A DNA stretch of 64,000 nucleotides from Paraburkholderia largidicola (GCF_013426895.1 NZ_AP023174.1:1178001-1242000); one strand, 5' to 3'. Shown: positions 34,533 to 47,339, counted from the first letter of the stretch. Notes: generated by a model not told the origin, from the sequence alone. Translations and numbers: made by a program.

Positions 34533-36215
34533 ATGTCCGCAGCCATGTTCCCGGCAGAGACCGCCGCCGTGCGAGTCGACTACCGCACCGATCCCTCGCA
34601 GTACAAGCACTGGAAGCTCGCGTTCAATGGTCCGGTGGCGACGCTCGGTATCGACATCGCCGAAGACGGCGGCATCCGCGACGGTTACAAGCTGAAGTTG
34701 AATTCATACGACCTGGGTGTCGATATCGAACTGCACGATGCACTCCAACGCATCCGCTTCGAGCATCCCGAAGTGCGGACGGTCGTCCTCACGAGCCTGA
34801 AGGACCGTGTGTTCTGCTCGGGTGCAAACATCTTCATGCTCGGCCTGTCGTCGCATGCATGGAAGGTCAACTTCTGCAAATTTACGAATGAAACCCGCAA
34901 CGGCATCGAGGACTCGTCGCGTCACTCGGGCCTGAAGTTTCTTGCTGCCGTCAACGGTGCCTGTGCAGGCGGCGGATATGAACTGGCACTCGCATGCGAT
35001 GAGATCTATCTGATCGACGACCGTTCGTCGTCGGTGGCGCTGCCGGAAGTGCCGCTGCTCGGCGTGCTGCCGGGAACGGGCGGCCTCACGCGCGTCACCG
35101 ACAAACGCAAGGTGCGGCACGATCGCGCCGACATTTTCTGCACGGTGGTCGAAGGCATTCGCGGCGCGCGCGCGAAAGAGTGGCGTCTGGTCGACGAAGT
35201 CGTGAAGCCGAACCAGTTCGAGCAGGCGATCGCGGCGCGTGCATTGGAACTCGCGCAGCAAAGCGATCGTCCTGCCGACGCACGAGGCGTGGCGTTGACG
35301 CGCATCGAACGCACGGATCGCGAAGACGGCCTCACGTATGCGACGCTCGACGTCAGCATCGACCGGGCCAAACGCACGGCCACTTTCACGGCCAAAGCGC
35401 CCGCTACCGGGCAGCCTACGGAGATCGATGCCATCGTCGCGAAGGGCGCGAACTGGTGGCCGCTGCAGTTCGCCCGCGAACTCGACGACGCGATCCTGTC
35501 GATGCGCACGAACGAACTCGATATCGGCACGTGGATTCTGAAGACGGAAGGCGATGCGCGTGCAGTGCTCGCCGTCGACGCTACGCTGCTGCAACACAAG
35601 GACCACTGGTTGGTGCGCGAAACGATCGGCCTGTTGCGCCGCACGCTTGCGCGCATCGACGTGTCGTCGCGTTCGCTGTTTGCTCTGATCGAGCCGGGTT
35701 CGTGCTTCGCAGGCACGTTTGCTGAGTTCGCATTCGCTGCCGATCGAACCTACATGGCCGCGCTGCCCGCGAACGAAGATGAAGAGCCCGCGATCACGCT
35801 GTCGGAAGCCAACTTCGGCCTGTATCCGATGGTCACGCATCAGTCGCGGCTGGCGCGGCGCTTTTACGAAGAGACGGAACCGCTCGATGCCGTGCGCGCG
35901 AAGATCGGCCAGCCCGTGAAAGCGGTGGAAGCCGAACGCCTCGGTCTGGTCACGGCATCGCCGGATGACATCGACTGGGCCGACGAAATCCGCATTGCGC
36001 TCGAAGAGCGCGCGGCGATGTCGCCGGATGCGCTGACGGGCATGGAAGCGAATCTGCGTTTCAACGGCCGCGAGACGATGGAGACGCGCATCTTCGGCCG
36101 TCTGACGGCGTGGCAGAACTGGATTTTCAACCGGCCGAACGCGGTGGGCGAGAAGGGCGCGCTCAAGGTGTACGGCAAGGGCAGCAAGGCGCAATTCGAC
36201 GTCTCGCGCGTGTAA
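34533..36215 (+). CDS. boxC: Benzoyl-CoA-dihydrodiol lyase (BoxC)
   Basis: 560-residue enoyl-CoA-hydratase/crotonase-superfamily enzyme. It hydrolytically opens the 2,3-epoxidised benzoyl-CoA to 3,4-dehydroadipyl-CoA semialdehyde plus formate. The N-terminal crotonase part holds NGACAGGGYELALACDEIYLIDD and LPEVPLLGVLPGTGGLTRV; a second crotonase-like half follows, matching the double-length BoxC architecture. ATG 34533 has AGGAGA seven bases upstream. boxB and boxA follow on the same strand with short gaps (80 and 35 bp), forming one operon. Confidence 0.95.
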   Translation: MSAAMFPAETAAVRVDYRTDPSQYKHWKLAFNGPVATLGIDIAEDGGIRDGYKLKLNSYDLGVDIELHDALQRIRFEHPEVRTVVLTSLKDRVFCSGANIFMLGLSSHAWKVNFCKFTNETRNGIEDSSRHSGLKFLAAVNGACAGGGYELALACDEIYLIDDRSSSVALPEVPLLGVLPGTGGLTRVTDKRKVRHDRADIFCTVVEGIRGARAKEWRLVDEVVKPNQFEQAIAARALELAQQSDRPADARGVALTRIERTDREDGLTYATLDVSIDRAKRTATFTAKAPATGQPTEIDAIVAKGANWWPLQFARELDDAILSMRTNELDIGTWILKTEGDARAVLAVDATLLQHKDHWLVRETIGLLRRTLARIDVSSRSLFALIEPGSCFAGTFAEFAFAADRTYMAALPANEDEEPAITLSEANFGLYPMVTHQSRLARRFYEETEPLDAVRAKIGQPVKAVEAERLGLVTASPDDIDWADEIRIALEERAAMSPDALTGMEANLRFNGRETMETRIFGRLTAWQNWIFNRPNAVGEKGALKVYGKGSKAQFDVSRV

Positions 36216-36295
36216 GGGCGCGCCACGCTGACATAACGACATCGCGTCGATACGAACCCTCTCGCAGACGAACGCACCGCGCACAAGGAACCGAC

Positions 36296-37723
<1,428 letters not shown>

Positions 37724-37758
37724 ACGCAACGTAAAGCAAAGCCAAAGGCAGAACCATC

Positions 37759-39009
37759 ATGAACGCGCCTGTACCGGTCGATATTCTCAAGCAGCACCTG
37801 ATCGATCCGGAGATCTGCATTCGCTGCAATACCTGCGAAGAGACCTGTCCGATCGATGCGATCACGCATGACGGCACGAATTACGTCGTGATGCCGGACG
37901 TGTGCAACGGCTGCATGGCGTGCGTGCCGCCGTGTCCGACGGGCGCGATCGACAACTGGCGCTCGGTGCTCAAGGCCGACGCGTACAGCATCGATGAGCA
38001 GTACACGTGGGACGTCTTGCCGGAGCAGGGCACGATGGCGCTGCCGCCGTCAACTGAGGCACCGGCGCAAGAAAGCGTCACGAGCACCGACAGCACCAGC
38101 GAAGCGCTGGGCATCGACGTCGATACGGTGCGCGGCGCAGTCGTGCCGCCGTGGTCCGCCGCGCGTCCGTATGTGAATCTCTACACGCACAAGAATCCGA
38201 CGACGGCCACTGTCGTCGGCAACTACCGGTTGACGGACGAGACGACGCAAAGCGATATCCATCACATCGTGCTCGATTTTGGTTCGATGCCGTTCCCTGT
38301 GCTCGAAGGGCAGTCGATCGGCATTCTGCCGCCTGGGAGCGCCGCCGATGGACGCGCCCATCATGCGCGCCAGTACTCGATTGCCAGTCCGCGCGACGGC
38401 GAGCGGCCCGGCTACAACAACGTTTCGCTGACCGTGAAGCGTGTCACCCAGGACTATCAGGGCGACGCGGCGATCGGCGTGTGCTCGAACTATCTGTGCG
38501 ACCTGAAGAAGGGCGACGTGGTCAACGTGATCGGCCCGTTCGGCAGCACGTTCCTGATGCCTAATCATCCGAATTCGCATCTGTTGATGATCTGCACGGG
38601 CACGGGCTCCGCACCGATGCGCGCGATGACCGAGTACCGGCGCCGGCGCAGGCTGAAGGGCGCAACGGGCAAGCTGATGCTGTTCTTCGGCGCGCGTACG
38701 AAAGAGGAGTTGCCTTACTTCGGACCGTTGACGAATCTGCCGAAAGACTTCATCGACACGAACCTCGCGTTTTCACGTACGCCGGGCGAGCCGAAGCGCT
38801 ACGTGCAGGACGCAATGCGCGAGCGTGCCGTCGACGTCGCGCAGTTGCTGCGCGACGAGAACACCCACATCTACGTGTGCGGGCTGAAAGGGATGGAAGA
38901 TGGCGTGCTGCAGTCGCTGAAGGACATCGCGGATCAGCATGGACTCGAATGGGACGCGCTATGGCAGCGGCTCAAGCGCGAAGGGCGCCTGCATCTGGAA
39001 ACATACTGA
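37759..39009 (+). CDS. boxA: Benzoyl-CoA 2,3-epoxidase, reductase subunit A (BoxA)
   Basis: 416 residues. The N-terminus has two 4Fe-4S ferredoxin motifs ([12 protein letters not shown] near 21-32 and [12 protein letters not shown] near 51-62), then a ferredoxin-NADP reductase-like module: FAD region [23 protein letters not shown] and NAD(P) region [14 protein letters not shown], with a C-terminal YVCGLKGME. It transfers electrons from NADPH to BoxB. It ends the boxCBA operon; no clear terminator follows before the convergent TetR gene. Confidence 0.95.
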   Translation: MNAPVPVDILKQHLIDPEICIRCNTCEETCPIDAITHDGTNYVVMPDVCNGCMACVPPCPTGAIDNWRSVLKADAYSIDEQYTWDVLPEQGTMALPPSTEAPAQESVTSTDSTSEALGIDVDTVRGAVVPPWSAARPYVNLYTHKNPTTATVVGNYRLTDETTQSDIHHIVLDFGSMPFPVLEGQSIGILPPGSAADGRAHHARQYSIASPRDGERPGYNNVSLTVKRVTQDYQGDAAIGVCSNYLCDLKKGDVVNVIGPFGSTFLMPNHPNSHLLMICTGTGSAPMRAMTEYRRRRRLKGATGKLMLFFGARTKEELPYFGPLTNLPKDFIDTNLAFSRTPGEPKRYVQDAMRERAVDVAQLLRDENTHIYVCGLKGMEDGVLQSLKDIADQHGLEWDALWQRLKREGRLHLETY

Positions 39010-39022
39010 GCGAGCGCAGGCG

Positions 39023-39715
39023 TCAACGCTTCGATGACGGAGACTTCGCTCCGCACGCGCGAATCACGAGTTGCACCACCTGCTCCGTCGTTGCGTCGAA
39101 GGCCTTTTGCGAGAACGCGCGCTTGCCGCCCAGCGCGCGTATCTGTGCGTCGAAATCCGCATAGTGCTGCGTCGTGGCCCAGATCATGTACAACAGCGTT
39201 TGCGCATCCACGTCTGCGAGCAGGCCGCGCGCGATCCAGTCGTCGATGACCGTCACGCGCGTATCGAGCCACGGCTTCACGCGCTGCTCGAGAATGTCGA
39301 GCATGTGGTCCGCGCCATGAATGATCTCGTTCGCCCACACCTTCGATCCGAGCGGCCGTCGCCGTGACAACGCCATCTTCGCGCGCACATAGCCGCCGAT
39401 CGCTTCGACGGGATCGTCGCTGCCTTCGAACGTATTCGCCGCGCGATGCCAGTCTTCGAACAGGTCTTCGAGCACGCGCCGGTAGAGCGCGAGCTTGGTC
39501 GGAAAGTAGTAGTGGACGTTGGCTTTCGGTAAGCCAGCGCGCTCCGCGATCATCGCCGTGCTCGCGCCTTCGAAGCCGCGCTCCGCAAAAACGGCTTCCG
39601 CACAGGCCAGCAGATGCGCTTCATTGCTCTCGCGAATGTGAGCCTTGCGCCGCCGCAAAGGGGCGGGCGCTTCGTCGTTGCCGGTCTCGCTCACTATCGT
39701 GTCGTCGTGTCTCAT
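39023..39715 (-). CDS. RutR-like TetR-family regulator of pyrimidine catabolism
   Basis: 230 residues: N-terminal TetR helix-turn-helix (AVFAERGFEGASTAMIAERAGLPKANVHYYFPTKLALYRRVL) and a ligand-binding domain containing MIWATTQHYADFDAQI, almost the same as in E. coli RutR, which senses uracil/thymine. It is divergent from a complete reductive pyrimidine-degradation operon, so it most likely represses that operon. ATG 39715 has AAAGG upstream; the frame continues to 40084 but only as open non-coding sequence. Regulator identity is an inference from similarity plus context. Confidence 0.87.
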   Translation of the reverse strand: MRHDDTIVSETGNDEAPAPLRRRKAHIRESNEAHLLACAEAVFAERGFEGASTAMIAERAGLPKANVHYYFPTKLALYRRVLEDLFEDWHRAANTFEGSDDPVEAIGGYVRAKMALSRRRPLGSKVWANEIIHGADHMLDILEQRVKPWLDTRVTVIDDWIARGLLADVDAQTLLYMIWATTQHYADFDAQIRALGGKRAFSQKAFDATTEQVVQLVIRACGAKSPSSKR

Positions 39716-40110
39716 CGTTAGCCTTTGTGCCGCGTCGCGCTTCATTCTAGCCGCTCGCGTCGCGATCCACATCAACGCATCCATCGTTTCGTTGCACGTG
39801 CCGAAAGTCATGCTGCGTTGCAATGGCATGGTTCTCGCTCTCGTGTTCATCTGTTCCTGTCTGCACAAAAGACATTGATTTGATGTTTTTAATCGGCTAC
39901 AACCTGTCCAATCGGACAGGATTCGCAGAGCGGCCGATGGCCAGGGTTTACCGCTAATACGAAGGCTTGGGAGCCGTGCACGCCGACTGTGCACGCATGC
40001 CCCAAAGCGAATTCGAACGCGCCGCGATGCACCAGTTTCACATCGTCGCGAGAGGACGCAAAGCCGCTCGCGGTTGAACTGCACAGCGTGTTGATCCAGA
40101 GGAGCAACGA
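39716..40110. other. Divergent spacer between regulator and pyrimidine operon
   Basis: 395 bp without a gene. It carries the promoter and candidate operator at 39875-39920 followed by a leader of about 190 bp in which no riboswitch is recognised. Confidence 0.5.
39875..39920 (+). promoter_or_regulatory. Pyrimidine-operon promoter with candidate TetR operator
   Basis: TTGATT (39875-39880), 17-bp spacer, TACAAC (39898-39903), then the inverted repeat CCTGTCC AATC GGACAGG (39903-39920) across the expected start point. Seven-base perfect arms with a four-base spacer are a typical TetR-family operator. Confidence 0.55.
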
Positions 40111-41388
40111 ATGAATGCGGTATCCGAAGCGTTGAAACAAGGACTCGATACGTCGATCACCGTCAACGGCAAACGTCTGTGGGACAGCCTGATGACGATG
40201 GCGAAGATCGGCGCGACGCAAAAGGGCGGCGTCTGCCGCCTCGCGCTGACCGACCTCGACAAGGAGGGGCGCGACCTGATCGTCAGTTGGGCGAAAGAGG
40301 CGGGCTGCACGGTCAGCGTCGATCAGATGGGCAACGTGTTCATGCGGCGTGCGGGTGTGAACCCGAATGCGCTGCCCGTGATGACCGGCTCGCATGCGGA
40401 CTCGCAACCGACAGGCGGCCGCTTCGACGGCATCTACGGCGTGCTCGGCGGTCTTGAAGTGATCCGCAGCCTCAATGATCGCGGCATCGAGACCGAGCAT
40501 CCGATCGAAGTCGTGATCTGGACCAACGAAGAAGGCTCGCGTTTTGCGCCCGCAATGGTGGCGTCCGGTGTGTTCGCGGGTGTCTTCACGCTCGACTACG
40601 GTTTGTCGCGCAAGGATGTCGACGGCAAGACGATCGGTGAAGAACTTAAACGCATCGGCTATGCGGGTGACGTGCCGTGCGGCGGCCGCCCGCTTCACGC
40701 AGCGTTCGAACTGCACATCGAACAGGGACCGATTCTCGAAGCGGAGCAGAAGACGATTGGCGTCGTCACCGATGCGCAAGGCCAACGCTGGTACGAAATC
40801 ACGCTGACGGGGCAGGAAGCGCACGCGGGCCCGACGCCGATGCCGCGTCGCAAGGATGCGTTGCTCGGTGCGGCGCGCGTAGTCGATCTCGTGAACCGTA
40901 TCGGTCTCGATCATGCGCCGCTCGCCTGCGCGACGGTCGGCATGATGCAGGTGCATCCGAACTCGCGCAACGTGATTCCCGGCCGCGTGTTTTTCACGGT
41001 CGATTTCCGCCATCCCGACGATGCCGTGCTCGCGAAAATGGACGCCGCGCTACGCGAAGGCGTCGCGAAGATCGCGGGCGGCATCGGCCTCGAAACGCAA
41101 CTCGAACAGATCTTTTATTACGAGCCCGTCAAGTTCGACGCGGCCTGCGTGAAGTCCGTGCGCGCCGCTGCCGAGCGTTTCGGCTATCCGCATCGCGACA
41201 TGGTGTCGGGCGCGGGTCACGACGCCTGCTATCTGTCGCAGGTGGCGCCGACATCGATGGTGTTCGTGCCGTGCGTAGACGGCATCAGTCACAACGAAAT
41301 CGAAGACGCAACGCCCGAATGGATCGAGGCGGGCGCGAACGTGTTGCTGCACGCGATGCTGGAGCGCGCTTGCGAGCCTGCATCGTAA
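40111..41388 (+). CDS. Zn-dependent N-carbamoyl-beta-alanine amidohydrolase (M20 family)
   Basis: 425 residues of the hydantoinase/carbamoylase (HyuC/PydC/AllC) branch of M20 peptidases. Metal-binding GSHADSQPTGGRFDGIYGVLGGLE and WTNEEGSRFAPAM are present, and the dimerisation domain has GQEAHAGPTPMPRRKDAL. In this context it hydrolyses N-carbamoyl-beta-alanine (or the thymine-derived homologue) to the beta-amino acid, CO2 and NH3, the last step of the reductive pathway. ATG 40111 follows GAGGAGCAACGA. First gene of the operon. Confidence 0.9.
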   Translation: MNAVSEALKQGLDTSITVNGKRLWDSLMTMAKIGATQKGGVCRLALTDLDKEGRDLIVSWAKEAGCTVSVDQMGNVFMRRAGVNPNALPVMTGSHADSQPTGGRFDGIYGVLGGLEVIRSLNDRGIETEHPIEVVIWTNEEGSRFAPAMVASGVFAGVFTLDYGLSRKDVDGKTIGEELKRIGYAGDVPCGGRPLHAAFELHIEQGPILEAEQKTIGVVTDAQGQRWYEITLTGQEAHAGPTPMPRRKDALLGAARVVDLVNRIGLDHAPLACATVGMMQVHPNSRNVIPGRVFFTVDFRHPDDAVLAKMDAALREGVAKIAGGIGLETQLEQIFYYEPVKFDAACVKSVRAAAERFGYPHRDMVSGAGHDACYLSQVAPTSMVFVPCVDGISHNEIEDATPEWIEAGANVLLHAMLERACEPAS

Positions 41389-41495
41389 AAGTCTGATCAC
41401 GCTGTAACGCTGCACCCATGAAACACGCCGTCCCGGCTTCGTTCAGGCGAAACCGGCAGGCACGGCTACGTCCTCACTTTGACGAAGGAAGAGTT

Positions 41496-42845
41496 ATGGC
41501 TATCAGGCAAACGGGCGATATCGCGGTGCAGCGCTTGTCGTCCGAACAGCTTTCCTGCGAATTCGCCGACATTGCGCCGCTGCTCGATCCCACGGCAGCC
41601 GCCGCAGCCGCAAGCCGCTGTCACTACTGCTACGACGCACCGTGCGTGCAGGCGTGTCCCACGCAGATCGACATCCCGAGCTTCATTCGCAAGATCGGCA
41701 ACGGCAATCTGAAGGGCGCCGCGACCGATATTCTTTCGGCGAATCCATTGGGCGGGATGTGCTCGCGTGTATGTCCAACCGAGATTCTTTGCGAAGGCGC
41801 ATGCGTGCGCAATCACCAGGACGCGAAGCCCGTCGCGATTGGCGCATTGCAGCGTCATGCAACCGATTGGGCGATGGCGCGCGATGCCGTGAAATTCACG
41901 CGCGCGCCCGATAGCGGGCGGCATGTGGCCGTCGTCGGCGCGGGGCCGGCGGGACTGGCGTGCGCGCATCGGCTGGCCGTTGCGGGTCATCGCGTGACGA
42001 TTTATGACGCGCACGACAAGGGCGGTGGCCTCAACGAATACGGCATCGCCGCCTATAAAACGGTCGATGACTTCGCGCAGCGTGAAGTGCAGTGGTTGCT
42101 GTCGGTAGGCGGTATCGAATTGAAGACGGGTGTGAAGCTGGGAGATGACGTGTCGCTCGATTCGCTGCGTCAACAACACGACGCCGTGTTTCTGTCAGTC
42201 GGCCTTGCTGGCGTGCGCGCGCTCGCACTCGAAGGCGAAGCGCTGAACGGTGTGATGGATGCCGTCGATTTCATCGAGCAGGTGCGTCAGGCGAGCGATC
42301 TCGGCACGGTGCCGGTCGGCCGCCGCGTGATCGTGATCGGCGGCGGCAATACGGCCGTCGATGCCGCCGTGCAAAGCCGCAAGCTCGGCGCAACGAGCGT
42401 GACGATGGTGTATCGCCGCGGCGTCGAATCGATGAGCGCAACGTGGGCCGAGCGCGATTTTGCGCAGACGCAGAGCGTGACGCTCATCACGCATGCAAAA
42501 CCCGTGCGATTGATCGGCAGCGACGGTGTGGTGACGGGCGTCGAATTCGAACGCACGGCGAGCGACGGCAGCGCTGAGCGCTTCACGCTCGAAGCCGACA
42601 TGGTGCTCAAGGCAATCGGCCAGACGCTCGTGAGCGTCGGCCTCGATCACGGACTGTTGACACTCGATCAAAGCCGCATCGCAGTCGGCGCCGACATGCG
42701 CACGTCACTGGACAAGGTGTGGGCGGGCGGCGATTGCGCGGCATCGGGCGGCGTCGATCTGACCGTGCAGGCGGTGCAGGACGGCAAGCTCGCGGCGGCA
42801 TCGATCGATGCCGCGTTCTCGCTCGCCGCTGTCAAGGCAGCCTGA
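41496..42845 (+). CDS. preT: NAD-dependent dihydropyrimidine dehydrogenase subunit PreT
   Basis: 449-residue flavin/iron-sulfur electron-input subunit related to glutamate synthase small subunit. Cys clusters CHYCYDAPCVQACP and CSRVCPTEILCEGAC bind 4Fe-4S centres, GAGPAGLACAHRL binds FAD and GGGNTAVDAAVQSRKLGA binds NAD(P)H. With PreA it reduces uracil and thymine. ATG 41496 chosen (AAGGAAGAG upstream); the frame continues left to 41418 with an unlikely Arg-rich leader. preA follows 70 bp later. Confidence 0.94.
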   Translation: MAIRQTGDIAVQRLSSEQLSCEFADIAPLLDPTAAAAAASRCHYCYDAPCVQACPTQIDIPSFIRKIGNGNLKGAATDILSANPLGGMCSRVCPTEILCEGACVRNHQDAKPVAIGALQRHATDWAMARDAVKFTRAPDSGRHVAVVGAGPAGLACAHRLAVAGHRVTIYDAHDKGGGLNEYGIAAYKTVDDFAQREVQWLLSVGGIELKTGVKLGDDVSLDSLRQQHDAVFLSVGLAGVRALALEGEALNGVMDAVDFIEQVRQASDLGTVPVGRRVIVIGGGNTAVDAAVQSRKLGATSVTMVYRRGVESMSATWAERDFAQTQSVTLITHAKPVRLIGSDGVVTGVEFERTASDGSAERFTLEADMVLKAIGQTLVSVGLDHGLLTLDQSRIAVGADMRTSLDKVWAGGDCAASGGVDLTVQAVQDGKLAAASIDAAFSLAAVKAA

Positions 42846-42915
42846 GACGCGAACGCACAACGCACACTCGCAGCACGCAACGTAAAGACAAAACCGAATC
42901 CCCACGGAGCCGAAC

Positions 42916-44229
42916 ATGGCTGATCTTCGCTGCACGATTGCCGGCATCACTTCGCCGAATCCTTTCTGGCTCGCGTCCGCGCCTCCAACGGACAAAGCCT
43001 ATAACGTGAACCGCGCGTTCGAAGCGGGCTGGGGCGGCGTCGTATGGAAGACGCTCGGGCTCGACCCGCATGTGGTCAACGTCAGTTCGCGTTACGGCGC
43101 GGTGCAATGGAACGGCCAGCGCATGGCGGGCCTGAACAATATCGAACTGATCACCGACCGGCCGCTCGATGTCAATCTGCGCGAGATCAGAGAGGTCAAG
43201 CGCGACTGGCCCGACCGCGCGATGATCGTCTCGCTGATGGTGCCGTGTAACGAGCGCGACTGGAAATGGATTCTGCCGCTCGTCGAAGACACGGGCGCCG
43301 ACGCCGTCGAACTCAACTTCGGCTGCCCACACGGGATGAGCGAGCGCGGCATGGGCTCGGCTGTCGGTCAGGTGCCCGAGTACATCGAGATGGTCACGCG
43401 CTGGGTGAAGGAAGGCACGAAGCTGCCTTGCCTCGTGAAGCTCACGCCGAACATCAGCGATATCCGCATGGGCTCGCGCGCCGCATACAAGGGCGGCGCG
43501 GATGGCGTGTCGCTGATCAACACGATCAACTCGATCGTTGCCGTCGATCTCGACCAGATGGCGCCGATGCCGACCGTCGATGGCAAGGGCACGCACGGCG
43601 GCTACTGCGGCCCGGCCGTGAAGCCGATCGCATTGAACATGGTCGCCGAGATCGCGCGCGATCCTGAAACGCCGAATCTGCCGATCTCCGGCATCGGCGG
43701 CATTTCGTCGTGGCGCGACGCGGCCGAGTTCATGGTGCTCGGCGCGGGTAGCGTGCAGGTGTGTACGGCCGCCATGCATTACGGCTTTCGCATCGTCTCC
43801 GATCTCGCGGACGGCCTGTCGAACTGGATGGACGAAAAGGGCTACGCGACGCTCGACGACATTCGCGGCCGCGCGGTGCCGAACGTCACCGACTGGAAGT
43901 ACCTGAACATGAAGTACGACATCAAGGCGCGCATCGATCAGGACAAGTGCATTCAGTGCGGCCTCTGTCATATCGCGTGCGAAGACACGTCGCACCAGGC
44001 CATCACGCGCGAGAAGGACGGCAAGCGCCATTTCGAAGTGGTCGATGCGGAATGCGTCGGGTGCAATCTTTGCATGCATGTGTGCCCGGTCGAGCAATGC
44101 ATCACGATGGAGCGCGTCGATAGCGGCGAATACGCGAACTGGACCACGCATCCGAACAATCCGGCACGGGTCGTTGCGGATGCAGCTGAAACAACGCACA
44201 CACAACAACACGCGGCAAAAGCGGCCTGA
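42916..44229 (+). CDS. preA: NAD-dependent dihydropyrimidine dehydrogenase subunit PreA
   Basis: 437 residues: an FMN-binding dihydroorotate-dehydrogenase-like barrel (NPFWLASAPPTDKAYNVNRAF; NFGCPHGMSERGMGSAVGQ; GIGGISSWRDAAEF) and a C-terminal ferredoxin domain with two 4Fe-4S motifs (CIQCGLCHIAC, CVGCNLCMHVCPVEQC). It carries the pyrimidine reduction site. In the MGSAVGQ segment a Val stands where mammalian dihydropyrimidine dehydrogenase has its catalytic Cys (MGLACGQ); as I recall, other bacterial PreA proteins share this. ATG 42916, after CGGAGCCGAAC. Confidence 0.94.
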   Translation: MADLRCTIAGITSPNPFWLASAPPTDKAYNVNRAFEAGWGGVVWKTLGLDPHVVNVSSRYGAVQWNGQRMAGLNNIELITDRPLDVNLREIREVKRDWPDRAMIVSLMVPCNERDWKWILPLVEDTGADAVELNFGCPHGMSERGMGSAVGQVPEYIEMVTRWVKEGTKLPCLVKLTPNISDIRMGSRAAYKGGADGVSLINTINSIVAVDLDQMAPMPTVDGKGTHGGYCGPAVKPIALNMVAEIARDPETPNLPISGIGGISSWRDAAEFMVLGAGSVQVCTAAMHYGFRIVSDLADGLSNWMDEKGYATLDDIRGRAVPNVTDWKYLNMKYDIKARIDQDKCIQCGLCHIACEDTSHQAITREKDGKRHFEVVDAECVGCNLCMHVCPVEQCITMERVDSGEYANWTTHPNNPARVVADAAETTHTQQHAAKAA

Positions 44230-44268
44230 ACGACAACAGTCAACGAGAGATCAAGTGGAGATCCATCG

Positions 44269-45768
44269 ATGAAGCAGACAGCGCAAACGGCCGATGCGAC
44301 GCACGCCGGCAGCAGCCTCTATAACGAAGACCTCGCGCCGACGGGCCCCGCGCAGCGCACGTGGAAGTGGTATCACTTTGCCGCGCTGTGGGTCGGCATG
44401 GTGATGAACATCGCCTCTTACATGCTCGCGGCCGGCTTGACGGAAGAGGGCATGTCACCGTGGCAGGCGGTGCTGACGGTATTGCTCGGCAACCTGATCG
44501 TGCTGGTGCCGATGCTGCTGATCGGCCACGCTGGCGCGAAGCACGGCATTCCGTACGCAGTGCTGGTGCGTTCGTCATTCGGCACGCAGGGCGCGAAACT
44601 GCCCGCGATGCTGCGCGCGATCGTCGCGTGTGGCTGGTATGGCATCCAGACGTGGCTCGGCGGCAGCGCGATCTACACGCTGCTCAACATCCTGACGGGC
44701 AACGCACTGCACGGCGCGGCGCTGCCGTTTCTCGACATTTCGATCGGACAGCTTGCGTGCTTTCTCGCGTTCTGGGCATTGCAGATCTACTTCATCGTGC
44801 ACGGCACCGACTCGATCCGCTGGCTTGAAAGCTGGTCGGCGCCCATCAAGGTCGTGATGTGCATCGCGCTCGTATGGTGGGCAACGTCGAAGGCGGGCGG
44901 CGTCGGTTCGATGTTGTCTGCGCCTTCGCAATTCGCGCCGGGCGGCAAGAAAGAAGGGCTGTTCTGGGTCACGTTCTGGCCCGGCCTTACGGCAATGGTC
45001 GGCTTCTGGGCGACGCTCGCCCTCAACATTCCCGACTTCACGCGCTTTGCGAAGACGCAGCGCGATCAGATCATCGGCCAGTCGATTGGCCTGCCCGTGC
45101 CGATGGCGCTGCTGTCGGTGATTTCGGTGGTCGTCACGTCGGCGACGGTCGTGATCTACGGCAAGGCGATCTGGGACCCAATCGATCTGACCAGCCGCAT
45201 GACGGGCATCGGCGTCGGCGTCGCGCTCATCATCCTCACGCTCGATACGATGTGCTGCAATCTCGCGGCGAACCTGGTCGGGCCCGCGTACGACTTTTCG
45301 AGCCTGTGGCCAAAGGGCATTTCGTATCGCGCCGGCGGGATGATTACCGCGACCATCGCGATCGTGATGATGCCGTGGAAGATTCTCGCGACCACGCAGG
45401 GCTACATCTTCACGTGGCTCGTAGGTTATTCGGCATTGCTCGGCCCTGTCGCGGGCATCCTGATGGTCGACTACTTTTTCATTCGCGGCACACGGCTTGA
45501 TCAGCGCGAACTGTTCGACGAGAACGGCGAATACAGCTACACGGGCGGCTGGAACATCGCTGCTGTCGTCGCGCTGGTAATCGGCGTGCTGCCGAATCTG
45601 CCGGGCTTTTTGCATACCGCGTTTCCCGCGTCGTTTCCGAATGTGCCCGCGTTCTTCAACACGCTTTATACGTATGCGTGGTTCGTGGGACTGGCGCTCG
45701 CATCCATCGTGTACGGCACATGGATGAAGATGCGCCGCAGTCCCGGCGCGAGCATGGCGAGCGCCTGA
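44269..45768 (+). CDS. NCS1-family nucleobase transporter
   Basis: 499-residue inner-membrane permease with about twelve hydrophobic segments, of the nucleobase:cation symporter-1 family (uracil, allantoin, hydantoin, cytosine). It begins with a cytosolic NEDLAPTGPAQRTWKWYHFAALWVGM region typical of the family and has GAKHGIPYAVLVRSSFGTQGA after the second segment. Position inside the pyrimidine operon (39 bp after preA, 36 bp before the dihydropyrimidinase) suggests uptake of uracil/thymine or dihydropyrimidines. Confidence 0.9.
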   Translation: MKQTAQTADATHAGSSLYNEDLAPTGPAQRTWKWYHFAALWVGMVMNIASYMLAAGLTEEGMSPWQAVLTVLLGNLIVLVPMLLIGHAGAKHGIPYAVLVRSSFGTQGAKLPAMLRAIVACGWYGIQTWLGGSAIYTLLNILTGNALHGAALPFLDISIGQLACFLAFWALQIYFIVHGTDSIRWLESWSAPIKVVMCIALVWWATSKAGGVGSMLSAPSQFAPGGKKEGLFWVTFWPGLTAMVGFWATLALNIPDFTRFAKTQRDQIIGQSIGLPVPMALLSVISVVVTSATVVIYGKAIWDPIDLTSRMTGIGVGVALIILTLDTMCCNLAANLVGPAYDFSSLWPKGISYRAGGMITATIAIVMMPWKILATTQGYIFTWLVGYSALLGPVAGILMVDYFFIRGTRLDQRELFDENGEYSYTGGWNIAAVVALVIGVLPNLPGFLHTAFPASFPNVPAFFNTLYTYAWFVGLALASIVYGTWMKMRRSPGASMASA

Positions 45769-45792
45769 ATCGCGGTTCTAGTGAATTCATAG

Positions 45793-47256
<1,464 letters not shown>

Positions 47257-47295
47257 CGGCGTTGCCGCACCCGCTTCGTCGCGGTGCAGCACGCG

Positions 47296-47339
47296 CGGCC
47301 GCCCCCGCATTTTCGAGCGGGAGCGGCCGTTTTCGTTTT
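47296..47339 (+). terminator. Intrinsic terminator of the pyrimidine operon
   Basis: Thirteen-position stem (12 bp plus one C/A mismatch) formed by 47296-47308 and 47317-47329, loop ATTTTCGA, then TTTTCGTTTT. Confidence 0.88.
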
